From positions 1 through 24,624 of the forward strand of contig JAHKLQ010000064.1 of NCBI GenBank assembly GCA_020854975.1: a stretch of 24,624 nt of DNA, written 5' to 3'. The stretch comes from Methanobacterium sp. GTDB taxonomy: Archaea; Methanobacteriota; Methanobacteria; Methanobacteriales; Methanobacteriaceae. The notes beneath the pieces were generated by a model that ran no database searches, had not been told where the DNA came from, and saw only the letters and a program-made list of their open reading frames with translations. Position 1 is the stretch's first letter. Each line of letters starts with the position of its first letter. This document shows, piece by piece, positions 7,613 through 14,334 of the stretch. Both the position numbers and the translations under genes were made by a program.

Positions 7613-8569
7613 ATGCGAAGATTTTTGCTAACACTAAGACTTTGGTTAGCCACTATACTTCTATTTGGTATATTATATGCCATAATTACCGTAATTTGTT
7701 CTTTACTGGGCTTTGGAGGCCCATTAATATTCGCCATTATGGCTGTGGGAATGGTGCTGCTCCAGTACCTGGCAGGTCCCAAAATGGTGGAGATGACCAT
7801 GCACGTGCATTATGTCTCTCCCCATGAAGCACCCAACCTACATAGTATGGTGGAAGAACTGGCCATGAACGCCGGGATCCCTAAACCAAAAGTAGGAATC
7901 TCAGAAACCAACATCCCCAATGCCTTCGCCTTTGGTAGAACTAAAGGTGATGGTCGAGTCTGTGTAACCAGGGGTATTCTGAACCTCCTGGATGAAGAGG
8001 AACTGAAGGCTGTTCTGGGACATGAAATCAGTCATATCCGCCACCAGGACATGGCAGTGATGACCCTTATCAGTGTGGTACCTCTTATCTGTTACTGGAT
8101 ATTCATCAGTACCATCTTCAGTGGAGATCGTGATAGCGATGCCGGACTCATTGGTATCGTTGCCCTGGTAGGATACCTCCTGGGTCAGTTACTGGTATTA
8201 TTCGTGAGCAGAGTACGGGAATACTATGCAGACCAGGGAAGTGTGGAAATAGGTGGTAAACCCCATAAACTAGCCAGTGCCCTTTACAAACTGGTCTATG
8301 GATCTGCAAATCTGGATAAAAGACAGGTAAAACAGGTAGAAGGAGTTAAGGCCTTCTTCGTCAATGATATTTCCGATGCACATAATGAGATAAACGATCT
8401 TAGACAGGTGGATCTGGACATGGATGGAGTTATCAGTGAAGTAGAACTGGCCCGCCTACGTGACATGGACACCCATATCGGCACGGGTAGTAAAATAATG
8501 GAATTATTATCCACCCACCCTAACATGGTGAAAAGGATTAAAAGACTGGCTGAGTTAAGTGATACTTAA
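7613..8569 (+). CDS. htpX: HtpX-like M48 zinc metalloprotease with EF-hand loop
   Basis: This 318-residue membrane protease of family M48 is expected to degrade damaged membrane proteins. Two N-terminal membrane segments (about 9-30 and 32-52) are followed by the zinc motif HEISH at 137-141 and the third ligand E203 in REYYAD; two further hydrophobic segments lie at about 149-170 and 182-200. All catalytic residues are present. Unusually, residues 267-278 (DLDMDGVISEVE) match the calcium-binding EF-hand loop at positions 1, 3, 5, 6, 8 and 12. It sits in the C-terminal part between VEGVKAFFVNDIS and the family's usual STHPNMVKRIKRL ending. AGGTG lies 5 bases before the ATG. An antisense open frame at the 5' end is not considered real. 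Confidence 0.88.
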   Translation: MRRFLLTLRLWLATILLFGILYAIITVICSLLGFGGPLIFAIMAVGMVLLQYLAGPKMVEMTMHVHYVSPHEAPNLHSMVEELAMNAGIPKPKVGISETNIPNAFAFGRTKGDGRVCVTRGILNLLDEEELKAVLGHEISHIRHQDMAVMTLISVVPLICYWIFISTIFSGDRDSDAGLIGIVALVGYLLGQLLVLFVSRVREYYADQGSVEIGGKPHKLASALYKLVYGSANLDKRQVKQVEGVKAFFVNDISDAHNEINDLRQVDLDMDGVISEVELARLRDMDTHIGTGSKIMELLSTHPNMVKRIKRLAELSDT

Positions 8570-8918
8570 TTTGCCTTTAAATCCTTAAACTCACTTATTT
8601 TTTTATTTTTCTAAGGATAAATTGTAATTGTTTCCTTTAATTCATTTTTTATTCTATTCTGAGAATCTATTTTTATAATTTCTGTTTAAACTTTTGTAAA
8701 AAGATTGTTTAAATTTTTTAATGGGTTTTGAGTCTTTTGAACCATTTTATAAGTATTTCAGCATATTTAAAGCTAATTTTTTGTTTTAAATAGAGTAAAA
8801 TAACATATCTAAAATTTACTTGATAAATATTCAAAGAAAATATAAAAATATAAATATATTAACTTAATACTGGTTTATGATAGTAGGTTATGAATGAGCT
8901 ATGATTGATTAAAGTTAA
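8570..8918. other. Very AT-rich non-coding stretch
   Basis: About 350 bases after the protease gene with stops in every frame, long A and T runs, and no tRNA-like or repeat structure that I can see. It may contain the promoter of the following block, but no single TATA box stands out. Confidence 0.4.
8581..8618 (+). terminator. T-tract terminator after the M48 protease gene
   Basis: The stop codon is followed by a T-rich run (TTATTTTTTTATTTTTC at about 8596-8611). The run is flanked by the 7-bp inverted pair ATCCTTA at 8581-8587 and TAAGGAT at 8612-8618. The U-tract alone is enough for archaeal termination. Confidence 0.45.
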
Positions 8919-9136
8919 ATGGGAATATTAATTGATTTTCTTTACCCGTTTTGTGACTATTGGCTATGTATGTCCAGAAGCATCTATCTAACAACAATTG
9001 AAAATGTTGTCTTTGGAACTACTCCCCAAGAAGGTATAAAAAATTAGTAGAAACTATGGGATGGAATTCGCTTTCAAGAGCTGTAAATATTGTAGATCCA
9101 GAAAACAACAGTTATAACACTACATATATGGCATAA
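8919..9136 (+). pseudogene. Relic of a small gene, copy 1 (frameshifted)
   Basis: From about 8984 this stretch is clearly related to the region at 9960-10129. The first part reads LTTIENVVFGTTPQEGIKN and then a stop. After a one-base slip in the A-run near 9038-9043 the next frame continues KLVETMGWNSLSRAVNIVDPENNSYNTTYMA and a stop at 9134-9136. The other copy reads LTTVKNVVLRSTPKESMKK and LTELGWDSFSGVVNIIDPENNS at the matching places. The upstream 20 or so codons (from an ATG at 8919) do not match copy 2. The gene is therefore a broken duplicate. Its family is not recognised. It lies immediately before the first membrane paralogue, as copy 2 lies before the second. Confidence 0.6.
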
Positions 9137-9173
9137 TGGACCATTATCTTGAATAACTCAATTGGACGAAAAC

Positions 9174-9851
9174 ATGGCAAAAATAAGAACTAAAATTTGT
9201 GGATTTATGGGCATACTTATTTTTGGTATTATTTATAACTATATTTTTAATAATATTATTATTTATACACTTACTCCTTTATTTTTAATTGAATATCTTG
9301 TTTGGTGGAAATACGAAAATAGATTGGATGAAAAATATGGTCTTAGACCTTTTAATGATGTTTCCAGAAACAAAAGAATAATAGTCTTTGGTTTATTTTT
9401 TATTGCACCTGCAGTTTTTATTACATCCATTGTTTATGGAATCTCAGGGAATAATTTTCTAGGAGGATTAGGTTTAGCAATCACAATGATTTATCCTTTA
9501 ATTTTCATGTTTTTGAGAATGGAAACATTCAGTGATAGTATAAGTGAAAAGGGAGGATTTGGTTATTTCCCTGCATCTTATCTTTTATTTTCATTTGGAA
9601 TTGGAGTTTTTACTACATTCAGGGGTTTTTCAGCATTAAATTTCTACTTAAATTCTGGTAATCCACCTTTAGAGTTTGCATTGGTTTCTATCTTTTTAGG
9701 TTTGCTTTTCCAGACAATTGTCCTCCTACCGGATCAGTTCAACAAGATCAGTCCATTCGACCTCAGAGAGCGAAAAGGATTGCTTTTTATGTTTGTAATC
9801 ACAGTTTTACTGTTTGTGATATCCCAAGACATAATTTTCTCTTTAATCTAA
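9174..9851 (+). CDS. Multi-pass membrane protein, tandem paralogue 1
   Basis: I do not recognise this family. The 225-residue product has six or seven hydrophobic segments (about 9-24, 27-46, 69-90, 97-114, 132-150, 167-185, 202-224). Two polar stretches are shared with the next two genes: FLRMETFSDS...GGFGYFPASY at about 113-136 and PDQFNKISPFDLRERKG at about 186-202. Between them lies GFSALNFYL. I chose the ATG at 9174 because it aligns with the start of paralogue 2; a TTG at 9162 would add four residues. The ribosome binding site is weak. The gene is much more AT-rich than the housekeeping genes except for its last 120 bases, which are almost identical to paralogue 2. No catalytic motif is visible, so a role in transport, sensing or envelope function cannot be decided. 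Confidence 0.72.
   Translation: MAKIRTKICGFMGILIFGIIYNYIFNNIIIYTLTPLFLIEYLVWWKYENRLDEKYGLRPFNDVSRNKRIIVFGLFFIAPAVFITSIVYGISGNNFLGGLGLAITMIYPLIFMFLRMETFSDSISEKGGFGYFPASYLLFSFGIGVFTTFRGFSALNFYLNSGNPPLEFALVSIFLGLLFQTIVLLPDQFNKISPFDLRERKGLLFMFVITVLLFVISQDIIFSLI
9732..9845 (+). repeat. Near-identical 114-bp segment shared with 10705-10818
   Basis: The last part of paralogue 1 matches the last part of paralogue 2 (10705-10818) at 113 of 114 bases by eye, including silent positions, while the 5' thirds of the two genes are strongly diverged. The segment encodes DQFNKISPFDLRERKG and the final membrane segment. Recent gene conversion or unequal exchange would explain it. Confidence 0.7.
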
Positions 9852-9880
9852 GAAACTAAAAACAAATCTACTATAAATTA

Positions 9881-10129
9881 ATGATTAGATGATATTCACT
9901 TTCAAATATACAGGAGCTTAATGAATTTGCAATTTCAACTGAAATAATAAGAGATGGTGCTTTAACAACAGTTAAGAATGTAGTTCTTAGAAGCACACCT
10001 AAAGAAAGTATGAAAAAACTGACAGAATTGGGGTGGGATTCTTTTTCTGGAGTTGTAAATATAATAGATCCGGAAAACAATAGTTGTAACACCACATCTT
10101 ATAATTTGATTGGGCAATATATTGAATAG
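9881..10129 (+). pseudogene. Relic of a small gene, copy 2 (nonsense codon near start)
   Basis: An ATG at 9881 reads MIR and then meets TGA at 9890. The same frame is then open to the TAG at 10127, encoding YSLSNIQELNEFAISTEI, IRDGALTTVKNVVLRSTPKE, SMKKLTELGWDSFSGVVNII and DPENNSCNTTSYNLIGQYIE. No ATG, GTG or TTG occurs between the TGA and an internal ATG 39 codons later, so a normal full-length product cannot be made. It matches the frameshifted copy at 8984-9136. Methanobacteriales are not known to use TGA as selenocysteine, so I read this as a second decayed copy. A product from the internal ATG (about 10013-10129, 38 residues) is possible but unsupported by a ribosome binding site. Confidence 0.6.
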
Positions 10130-10149
10130 AATTAGTTTACGGTGTGATC

Positions 10150-10842
10150 ATGCTCAGAGTTAAAGCTAAAATCTTGGCATTCATTTACATTATAATTTTT
10201 ATGATTACAATGATTATTCTTTTTAAAAATATTGTAAGTTATATAATGGCTCCTTTATTTCTAATTATGTGCCTTGTTTGGTTTATATGTGAAGAGAGAT
10301 TGAATGAAAAATATAATCTTCGACCTTTTGATAAGATTGCCCGAAACAAAACAATAATCATTGGAGGAATATTCGTTGTGCCAATATTCTTTATCACATT
10401 CATTGTTTCGGGAATATTAGAGAATAATTTTTTAGGTGGATTGGGTTTAGCAATTGCACTCAGTTATCCATTAATTTTCATGTTTTTGAGAATGGAAACA
10501 TTCAGTAATAGTATAAGTGAAAAAGGAGGTTTTGGTTATTTCCCTGCATCTTATTTTTTCTTTTCCTTTGGAATTGGAGTTTTTACTACTTCCAGAGGTT
10601 TTTCTGTCCTAAATTTTTATTTGAATAATGGTAATCCACCTCTTGATGTTGCAATATTTGCAATCGTTTTAGGTTTGATTTTTCAGACTATTGTCCTCTT
10701 ACCAGATCAGTTCAACAAGATCAGTCCATTCGACCTCAGAGAGCGAAAAGGATTGCTTTTTATGTTTGTAATCACAGTTTTACTTTTTGTGATATCCCAA
10801 GACATAATTTTCTCTTTATGGTCTACGACATTGAAAATTTAA
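10150..10842 (+). CDS. Multi-pass membrane protein, tandem paralogue 2
   Basis: A 230-residue membrane protein clearly homologous to paralogue 1 along its whole length: the LVW..EERLNEKYNLRPF, FLRMETFSNS, GGFGYFPASY, GFSVLNFYL and PDQFNKISPFDLRER stretches are shared. It ends with WSTTLKI, a short tail not found in copy 1. The ATG at 10150 is preceded by GGTGTGATC, which resembles the ribosome binding site GGAGGTGAT; a GTG at 10144 lies inside that site and is less likely. It is preceded by relic copy 2, giving a repeat period of about 976 bases between the two units. The family and function are not recognised. Confidence 0.75.
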   Translation: MLRVKAKILAFIYIIIFMITMIILFKNIVSYIMAPLFLIMCLVWFICEERLNEKYNLRPFDKIARNKTIIIGGIFVVPIFFITFIVSGILENNFLGGLGLAIALSYPLIFMFLRMETFSNSISEKGGFGYFPASYFFFSFGIGVFTTSRGFSVLNFYLNNGNPPLDVAIFAIVLGLIFQTIVLLPDQFNKISPFDLRERKGLLFMFVITVLLFVISQDIIFSLWSTTLKI

Positions 10843-10943
10843 TAATTTGTTTTTTTAAATTTTAACCGACTTTGAAACACGACAAAAAAATTGATTTACT
10901 GATTTAATCCAAATTAATTCATTAAAAATGGAGTAATAAAAAA

Positions 10944-11594
10944 ATGAGTGGTGGACTTGAGGTAATGGAAGCAGTTGGAGTTCTAATTTTATTTGCGGTT
11001 ATTTCAGCTAAGTATCGAGGGAGTTTAAGAAGAGGTTTGGAATGTTTGAGTGGTATTAAGACTGTGCGTGGGGGTGTGTATCAGGGTGGTTTGGATGATC
11101 AGACTTATGAGGGTATAATATTGGAAACACCATTTGTTGTACTAATAATAGCCCTTGTCAGTTATTATCCAATTGCAGTTTCAATGCAGAACTTCCCAGG
11201 TTATGTGGGTTTTGTGATGTGGTTTTTCTTTCCTTTTCTCATATTGCTTTTGAGGATTAGGACGTTCAGTGATTCCAGTATATTAGAATGGACAGGTATT
11301 GGTTATCATCCTGCCTATTGTTTTTTGTTATCCATTTTTGCTGGTGGATACAGTACTGGAACTGGGTTTTCCATGTTGAATTTCCCTGGGAATCCAGTGG
11401 GCTTGGCTTATAGTATGATCATGGTTGGTTTAATTGCCCAGGCCATTCCCTTGTTTCCTGATTACATCAATAAAATGGTTCCATTTGAAATTCGAAGTAA
11501 ATCAGGATATAAATTCATGGCAATTCTGGCAGTTATCCTATTCTTCACAACATGGTTCATACGTATTTATCTGCAATATTTATTTAAAATTTGA
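10944..11594 (+). CDS. Multi-pass membrane protein, divergent tandem paralogue 3
   Basis: This 216-residue membrane protein is a distant third member of the same family. The shared landmarks are LLRIRTFSDS, GIGYHPAY, GFSMLNFPGNP and PDYINKMVPFEIRSKSG, each at the same relative place as in paralogues 1 and 2. The N-terminal 55 residues are different: one hydrophobic segment, then a soluble basic stretch with GLECLSGIKTVRGGVYQGGLDDQ. GGAG lies about 9 bases before the ATG. No relic small gene precedes it. Base composition is slightly less AT-rich than in the other two copies, consistent with an older divergence. Function is unknown. Confidence 0.75.
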   Translation: MSGGLEVMEAVGVLILFAVISAKYRGSLRRGLECLSGIKTVRGGVYQGGLDDQTYEGIILETPFVVLIIALVSYYPIAVSMQNFPGYVGFVMWFFFPFLILLLRIRTFSDSSILEWTGIGYHPAYCFLLSIFAGGYSTGTGFSMLNFPGNPVGLAYSMIMVGLIAQAIPLFPDYINKMVPFEIRSKSGYKFMAILAVILFFTTWFIRIYLQYLFKI

Positions 11595-11751
11595 TTGTAT
11601 CTACAAAATTATGGAATGCATTTTAGCATGAAAACTATGAAATAGAGGGAATGAAAGTTTTAGAAATAAAAATGTTGAAATGGGTAAATCTGATCTAGGT
11701 GTTAATTTTGCTGAATTTAAGATTGAAAAACTAAAAAAAGTAGTCAAAAAC

Positions 11752-12390
11752 TTAGTAGTTCTTAACTACACCCACCACATTAGTTGCAGGAAGCCAGGTG
11801 TCCAGTGGTGTTTTTTTAATGGTAACTACCTGCTGTACTCCGTTAACCTGTTGTATTTGGCTGCTTATTTCCACCTGCCGGTTGTCGCTTTTAAGGTAAA
11901 CCTGACTACCGTTTATGGCAGCAATTCTTTTCACAATCAGATTGTAGTCTGGATGGTGAGCCACCACAATATCCCCTACTTTGAAATCTGTGGTTTTCAG
12001 GACTATTATATCCTGACCATCCTGTAGGGTGGGTATCATGGATGTTCCCTTAACTGTGGCTGGCATGGGTAACTGGTCTTCACCGAACTGGGAGGAAATC
12101 TTCACCTGAACTGTGTAATTATATTTAGTGGCAATATTCTGCATATCTGTCTTTATAGAATCCACAGTGCTATCCGGATCCTGCACATCTTCCAAGGCCT
12201 TAACCTTCATCTCATCCAGCATGGCTTCAGGAACATCGAACCATGATGTGGATTGGATGGTTACTTCTGTACCGTTGGTGGTAACGATTATCCCCGTATT
12301 TTGTTGAGCAGATGATAAATATAATGCAGATCCTGCTGCTGCAACCAACAATACCAGTAATCCTATGATGAGTCCAGTTTTAAGTTTCAA
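11752..12390 (-). CDS. Membrane-anchored S26/S24-like serine peptidase
   Basis: This 212-residue protein has an N-terminal membrane anchor at about 5-25, an extracytoplasmic-looking region of about 85 residues, and then a signal-peptidase-like catalytic fold. The serine motif KGTSMIPTLQDG places the nucleophile at S117, and LIVKRIAAING places a lysine at K154, followed by VYLKSDN. A Ser/Lys pair is the bacterial arrangement; standard archaeal signal peptidases use Ser/His. It is therefore probably not the main archaeal signal peptidase but a specialised processing enzyme; this is inference. The start is TTG, directly after the aroD stop (TAATTG), with GGTGAGGA about 6 bases upstream inside aroD. 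This makes translational coupling likely. Confidence 0.78.
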   Translation of the reverse strand: MKLKTGLIIGLLVLLVAAAGSALYLSSAQQNTGIIVTTNGTEVTIQSTSWFDVPEAMLDEMKVKALEDVQDPDSTVDSIKTDMQNIATKYNYTVQVKISSQFGEDQLPMPATVKGTSMIPTLQDGQDIIVLKTTDFKVGDIVVAHHPDYNLIVKRIAAINGSQVYLKSDNRQVEISSQIQQVNGVQQVVTIKKTPLDTWLPATNVVGVVKNY

Positions 12391-13074
12391 TTAATCCTCA
12401 CCCACCATCAGTTTTTCAATAATCTCCCTAGTATCATTAATATCCATTTGACCAGGGGCAGATCCTTTCTTTAAGGATGCATAGGTGATAGGAGATCCCA
12501 GTAATGGTGTTACTACTCGGGTGTATTTTCCCAGTTTGCCCATGGCAATGCCTATGGCATCCTCGGTCTGGTTTACAACTTCCAACACATTGAGGGTGTC
12601 CTGCATATTCTGGGGCATCACCGCAAATTTAGCTATGTTTCCCACTTCTTTCTCTCTTTTAACCACTTCCATTAGCTCCTTTAGATGAGGAGTTCTCTGG
12701 AAATCATGATAGGAGATGATTGTGGATTTAGCAACACTTACAACCTGTGACCTGTATTTTTCCTCAGTTTGAAGTTCGATGTCAATGTAATCTGCATGAT
12801 CTGCTGTTTCGATTAAAATTTCCGTCCTGAGATCTTCGGATCCTCTGAAGTATCCTCCTTCCTCCCTCATCCGGTTGGTGGCAATCAGAGGATAGTTGAT
12901 CTCTTCCATTAAGTGGATGACTTCCTGAGGATCCGGATCTAGAAGAGCATCTATTCTGAGCTCTACCAGGTCAGCCTCAAGTTTTATGGCTTCACGAGCG
13001 ACTTCTAAAACATTTTTTCTGTCCTTTTGAAGTATGGGAACACAGATTAACGGTTTTGAAATCATAATACTCAC
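12391..13074 (-). CDS. aroD: 3-dehydroquinate dehydratase, type I
   Basis: The enzyme dehydrates 3-dehydroquinate to 3-dehydroshikimate in the shikimate pathway through a Schiff base. Class I landmarks are all present in 227 residues: ELRID at 38-42, the catalytic histidine H123 in SYHDF, the Schiff-base lysine K149 in IAKFAVMP, and LGSPITYAS near 192-200. The frame begins at GTG (13074), with GAGGAT 1-2 bases before it. The ATG at 13065 (MISKPL) is better spaced from the same GAGGA and may be the true start, giving 224 residues. It is followed without a gap by the S26-like peptidase gene. aroE lies 5.4 kb away on the same strand, so the pathway genes are not in one operon. Confidence 0.93.
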   Translation of the reverse strand: MSIMISKPLICVPILQKDRKNVLEVAREAIKLEADLVELRIDALLDPDPQEVIHLMEEINYPLIATNRMREEGGYFRGSEDLRTEILIETADHADYIDIELQTEEKYRSQVVSVAKSTIISYHDFQRTPHLKELMEVVKREKEVGNIAKFAVMPQNMQDTLNVLEVVNQTEDAIGIAMGKLGKYTRVVTPLLGSPITYASLKKGSAPGQMDINDTREIIEKLMVGED

Positions 13075-13284
13075 ATCCTCAGTGTCTGGATCAGATCACT
13101 TACTAAAATACTAAATAGCTATTTACAATTAAGGGAATTGAAAGGTTTTATGAACATGTTATTTATCTATTTATTTCTTCACCTTACTAAATATTTGCAA
13201 AATGGATGAACATCCATCATAACTACTAATTCATTCTTAGATTCTTAGATCCATGAAAAATGAACACATATTCTCAAAAGATTA

Positions 13285-13342
13285 TATTCTAATAATTCAT
13301 AGGTCTATGAAAATATTCTAATAATTTATAGGTCTATGAAAA
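13285..13342. repeat. Two tandem 29-bp repeats
   Basis: The units at 13285-13313 and 13314-13342 are adjacent and differ at one base. Each begins TATTCTAATAATT and ends ATAGGTCTATGAAAA. The array lies upstream of both divergent genes, so the repeats could be protein-binding sites, but simple slippage is equally possible. Confidence 0.7.
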
Positions 13343-13461
13343 TTCACAATTAACCCTGTTTTTTAACATGTATGATCAACCATCATTGGATGAAAGGAAG
13401 ATGGATAATAATCTATAAGAACAAGTTTGCACCATATTATTGCTCACTATAATTAATCCAT

Positions 13462-13473
13462 GGATTTATATCC
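13462..13473 (+). promoter_or_regulatory. Candidate TATA box for the unknown gene at 13509
   Basis: GGATTTATATCC, itself a near-palindrome, lies about 40 bases before the TTG start. That spacing leaves a leader of roughly 10-15 bases carrying the AGGTGAT ribosome binding site. It is a positional call. Confidence 0.4.
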
Positions 13474-13508
13474 ATTGTAATTGAAAGATATGAAATTCAG
13501 GTGATGAT

Positions 13509-14240
13509 TTGAAGATTACCTCTATAGGTGCAGATATCTCAGGGAATGATGTTTCCTGTAGTGAAACCTTAATTAAAAAGATTGAAAAGGATATTCCAAG
13601 TTTATTAGAAGTAGGTGCTTATAAAGCTGCTCTTACCAACATCACTGGTGATGATGTGGTTATCAGTGCATTTGTAGAAGATGAAAACCTGGAAGAAATT
13701 AACCAGGGCATTGTTAACATTTTACGCCGGAATGCTGAGGATTTGGGAGATATTAATGGAATTTCCACCACTAGAGAAGGGGCAGGAGAAGGAGTGTCCT
13801 ATGCCGAAGCAAAAATAAGGCAGGATCGCTATCCTGATGCTGTTATCATGGCCTTTGATACCTATGGTGGTGAACCATTCGTTCATAAAGTCGCTGATTC
13901 TGCCATGAAAGCTGCCAGTAGCATGGACAATGTTACAGATATAGGGGGGAGTAGCTTAAACCCTGGCAATAAAATTCCGGGTGTAGGATATGTTTCTGAT
14001 GAAACTGATGATCCGGTGGTTGTGGTGACTGTGGAAGATATTGAAAGTGTTGGTGTAGTGGCTGGAGCCATGATGGGTGCTGCCCTGGGAAATAAAAATG
14101 TTTACCTGGTGCAGAGAGGTTCTCCCTCATACATTATCCCAGGAAGTGTGATCATGTCCCTTACGGCCTACATGAACGGTAATGTATTGGATTTAGCGGT
14201 GCCCCTTTCAGATAGAATGAAAATTTTAAAGTGTAAATAG
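13509..14240 (+). CDS. Unrecognised conserved-type protein upstream of sucD
   Basis: I do not recognise this family. The product has 243 residues, is soluble and acidic, and shows two alpha/beta halves. The second half contains PDAVIMAFDTYGGEPFVHKVADS, a glycine-rich DIGGSSLNPGNKIPGVGYVSDE and VGVVAGAMMGAALGNKNVYLVQRGSPSYIIPG, which looks like a ligand- or nucleotide-binding surface. The start is TTG, chosen because AGGTGATGA lies just upstream and the only nearby ATG (13504) runs straight into a stop. The gene is followed in the same direction by sucD (94-base gap) and hmgA, so it may be co-transcribed with central-metabolism genes. The conserved glycine-rich motifs argue for an enzyme or binding protein, but no reaction can be named. 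Confidence 0.72.
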   Translation: MKITSIGADISGNDVSCSETLIKKIEKDIPSLLEVGAYKAALTNITGDDVVISAFVEDENLEEINQGIVNILRRNAEDLGDINGISTTREGAGEGVSYAEAKIRQDRYPDAVIMAFDTYGGEPFVHKVADSAMKAASSMDNVTDIGGSSLNPGNKIPGVGYVSDETDDPVVVVTVEDIESVGVVAGAMMGAALGNKNVYLVQRGSPSYIIPGSVIMSLTAYMNGNVLDLAVPLSDRMKILKCK

Positions 14241-14334
14241 ATTTTTAAGGTTAATGTAGAGATTATTAAGTAAATAATAGGGAATGTAAAGTTAAAAAAT
14301 TGATAACGTGTTCCATGATAAAGGAAGTGATACA

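Larger units (their letters stand above)
13075..13508. other. Divergent AT-rich promoter region
   Basis: The gap of about 430 bases between aroD (minus) and the unknown gene at 13509 (plus) holds no credible ORF or RNA gene. It contains a two-copy 29-bp tandem repeat and the candidate promoter for the plus-strand gene, both listed separately. I see nothing else in it. Confidence 0.4.

Noticed and set aside
7459..7800. Minus-strand open frame across the 5' end of the M48 protease gene
   Set aside because: It overlaps the protease N-terminus and its promoter, and its product has no family features.
9871..10095. Minus-strand open frame over relic copy 2
   Set aside because: The plus-strand reading is conserved with relic copy 1 at the protein level, while the minus-strand reading has no conserved counterpart.
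9881..10129. In-frame TGA read as selenocysteine or readthrough
   Set aside because: There is no selenocysteine-type context, Methanobacteriales are not known to encode selenocysteine, and the sister copy is also broken by a different lesion. Decay is the simpler explanation.
11680..12027. Plus-strand open frame overlapping the S26-like peptidase
   Set aside because: Most of it is antisense to the peptidase gene, which has clear catalytic motifs. No ribosome binding site is present.
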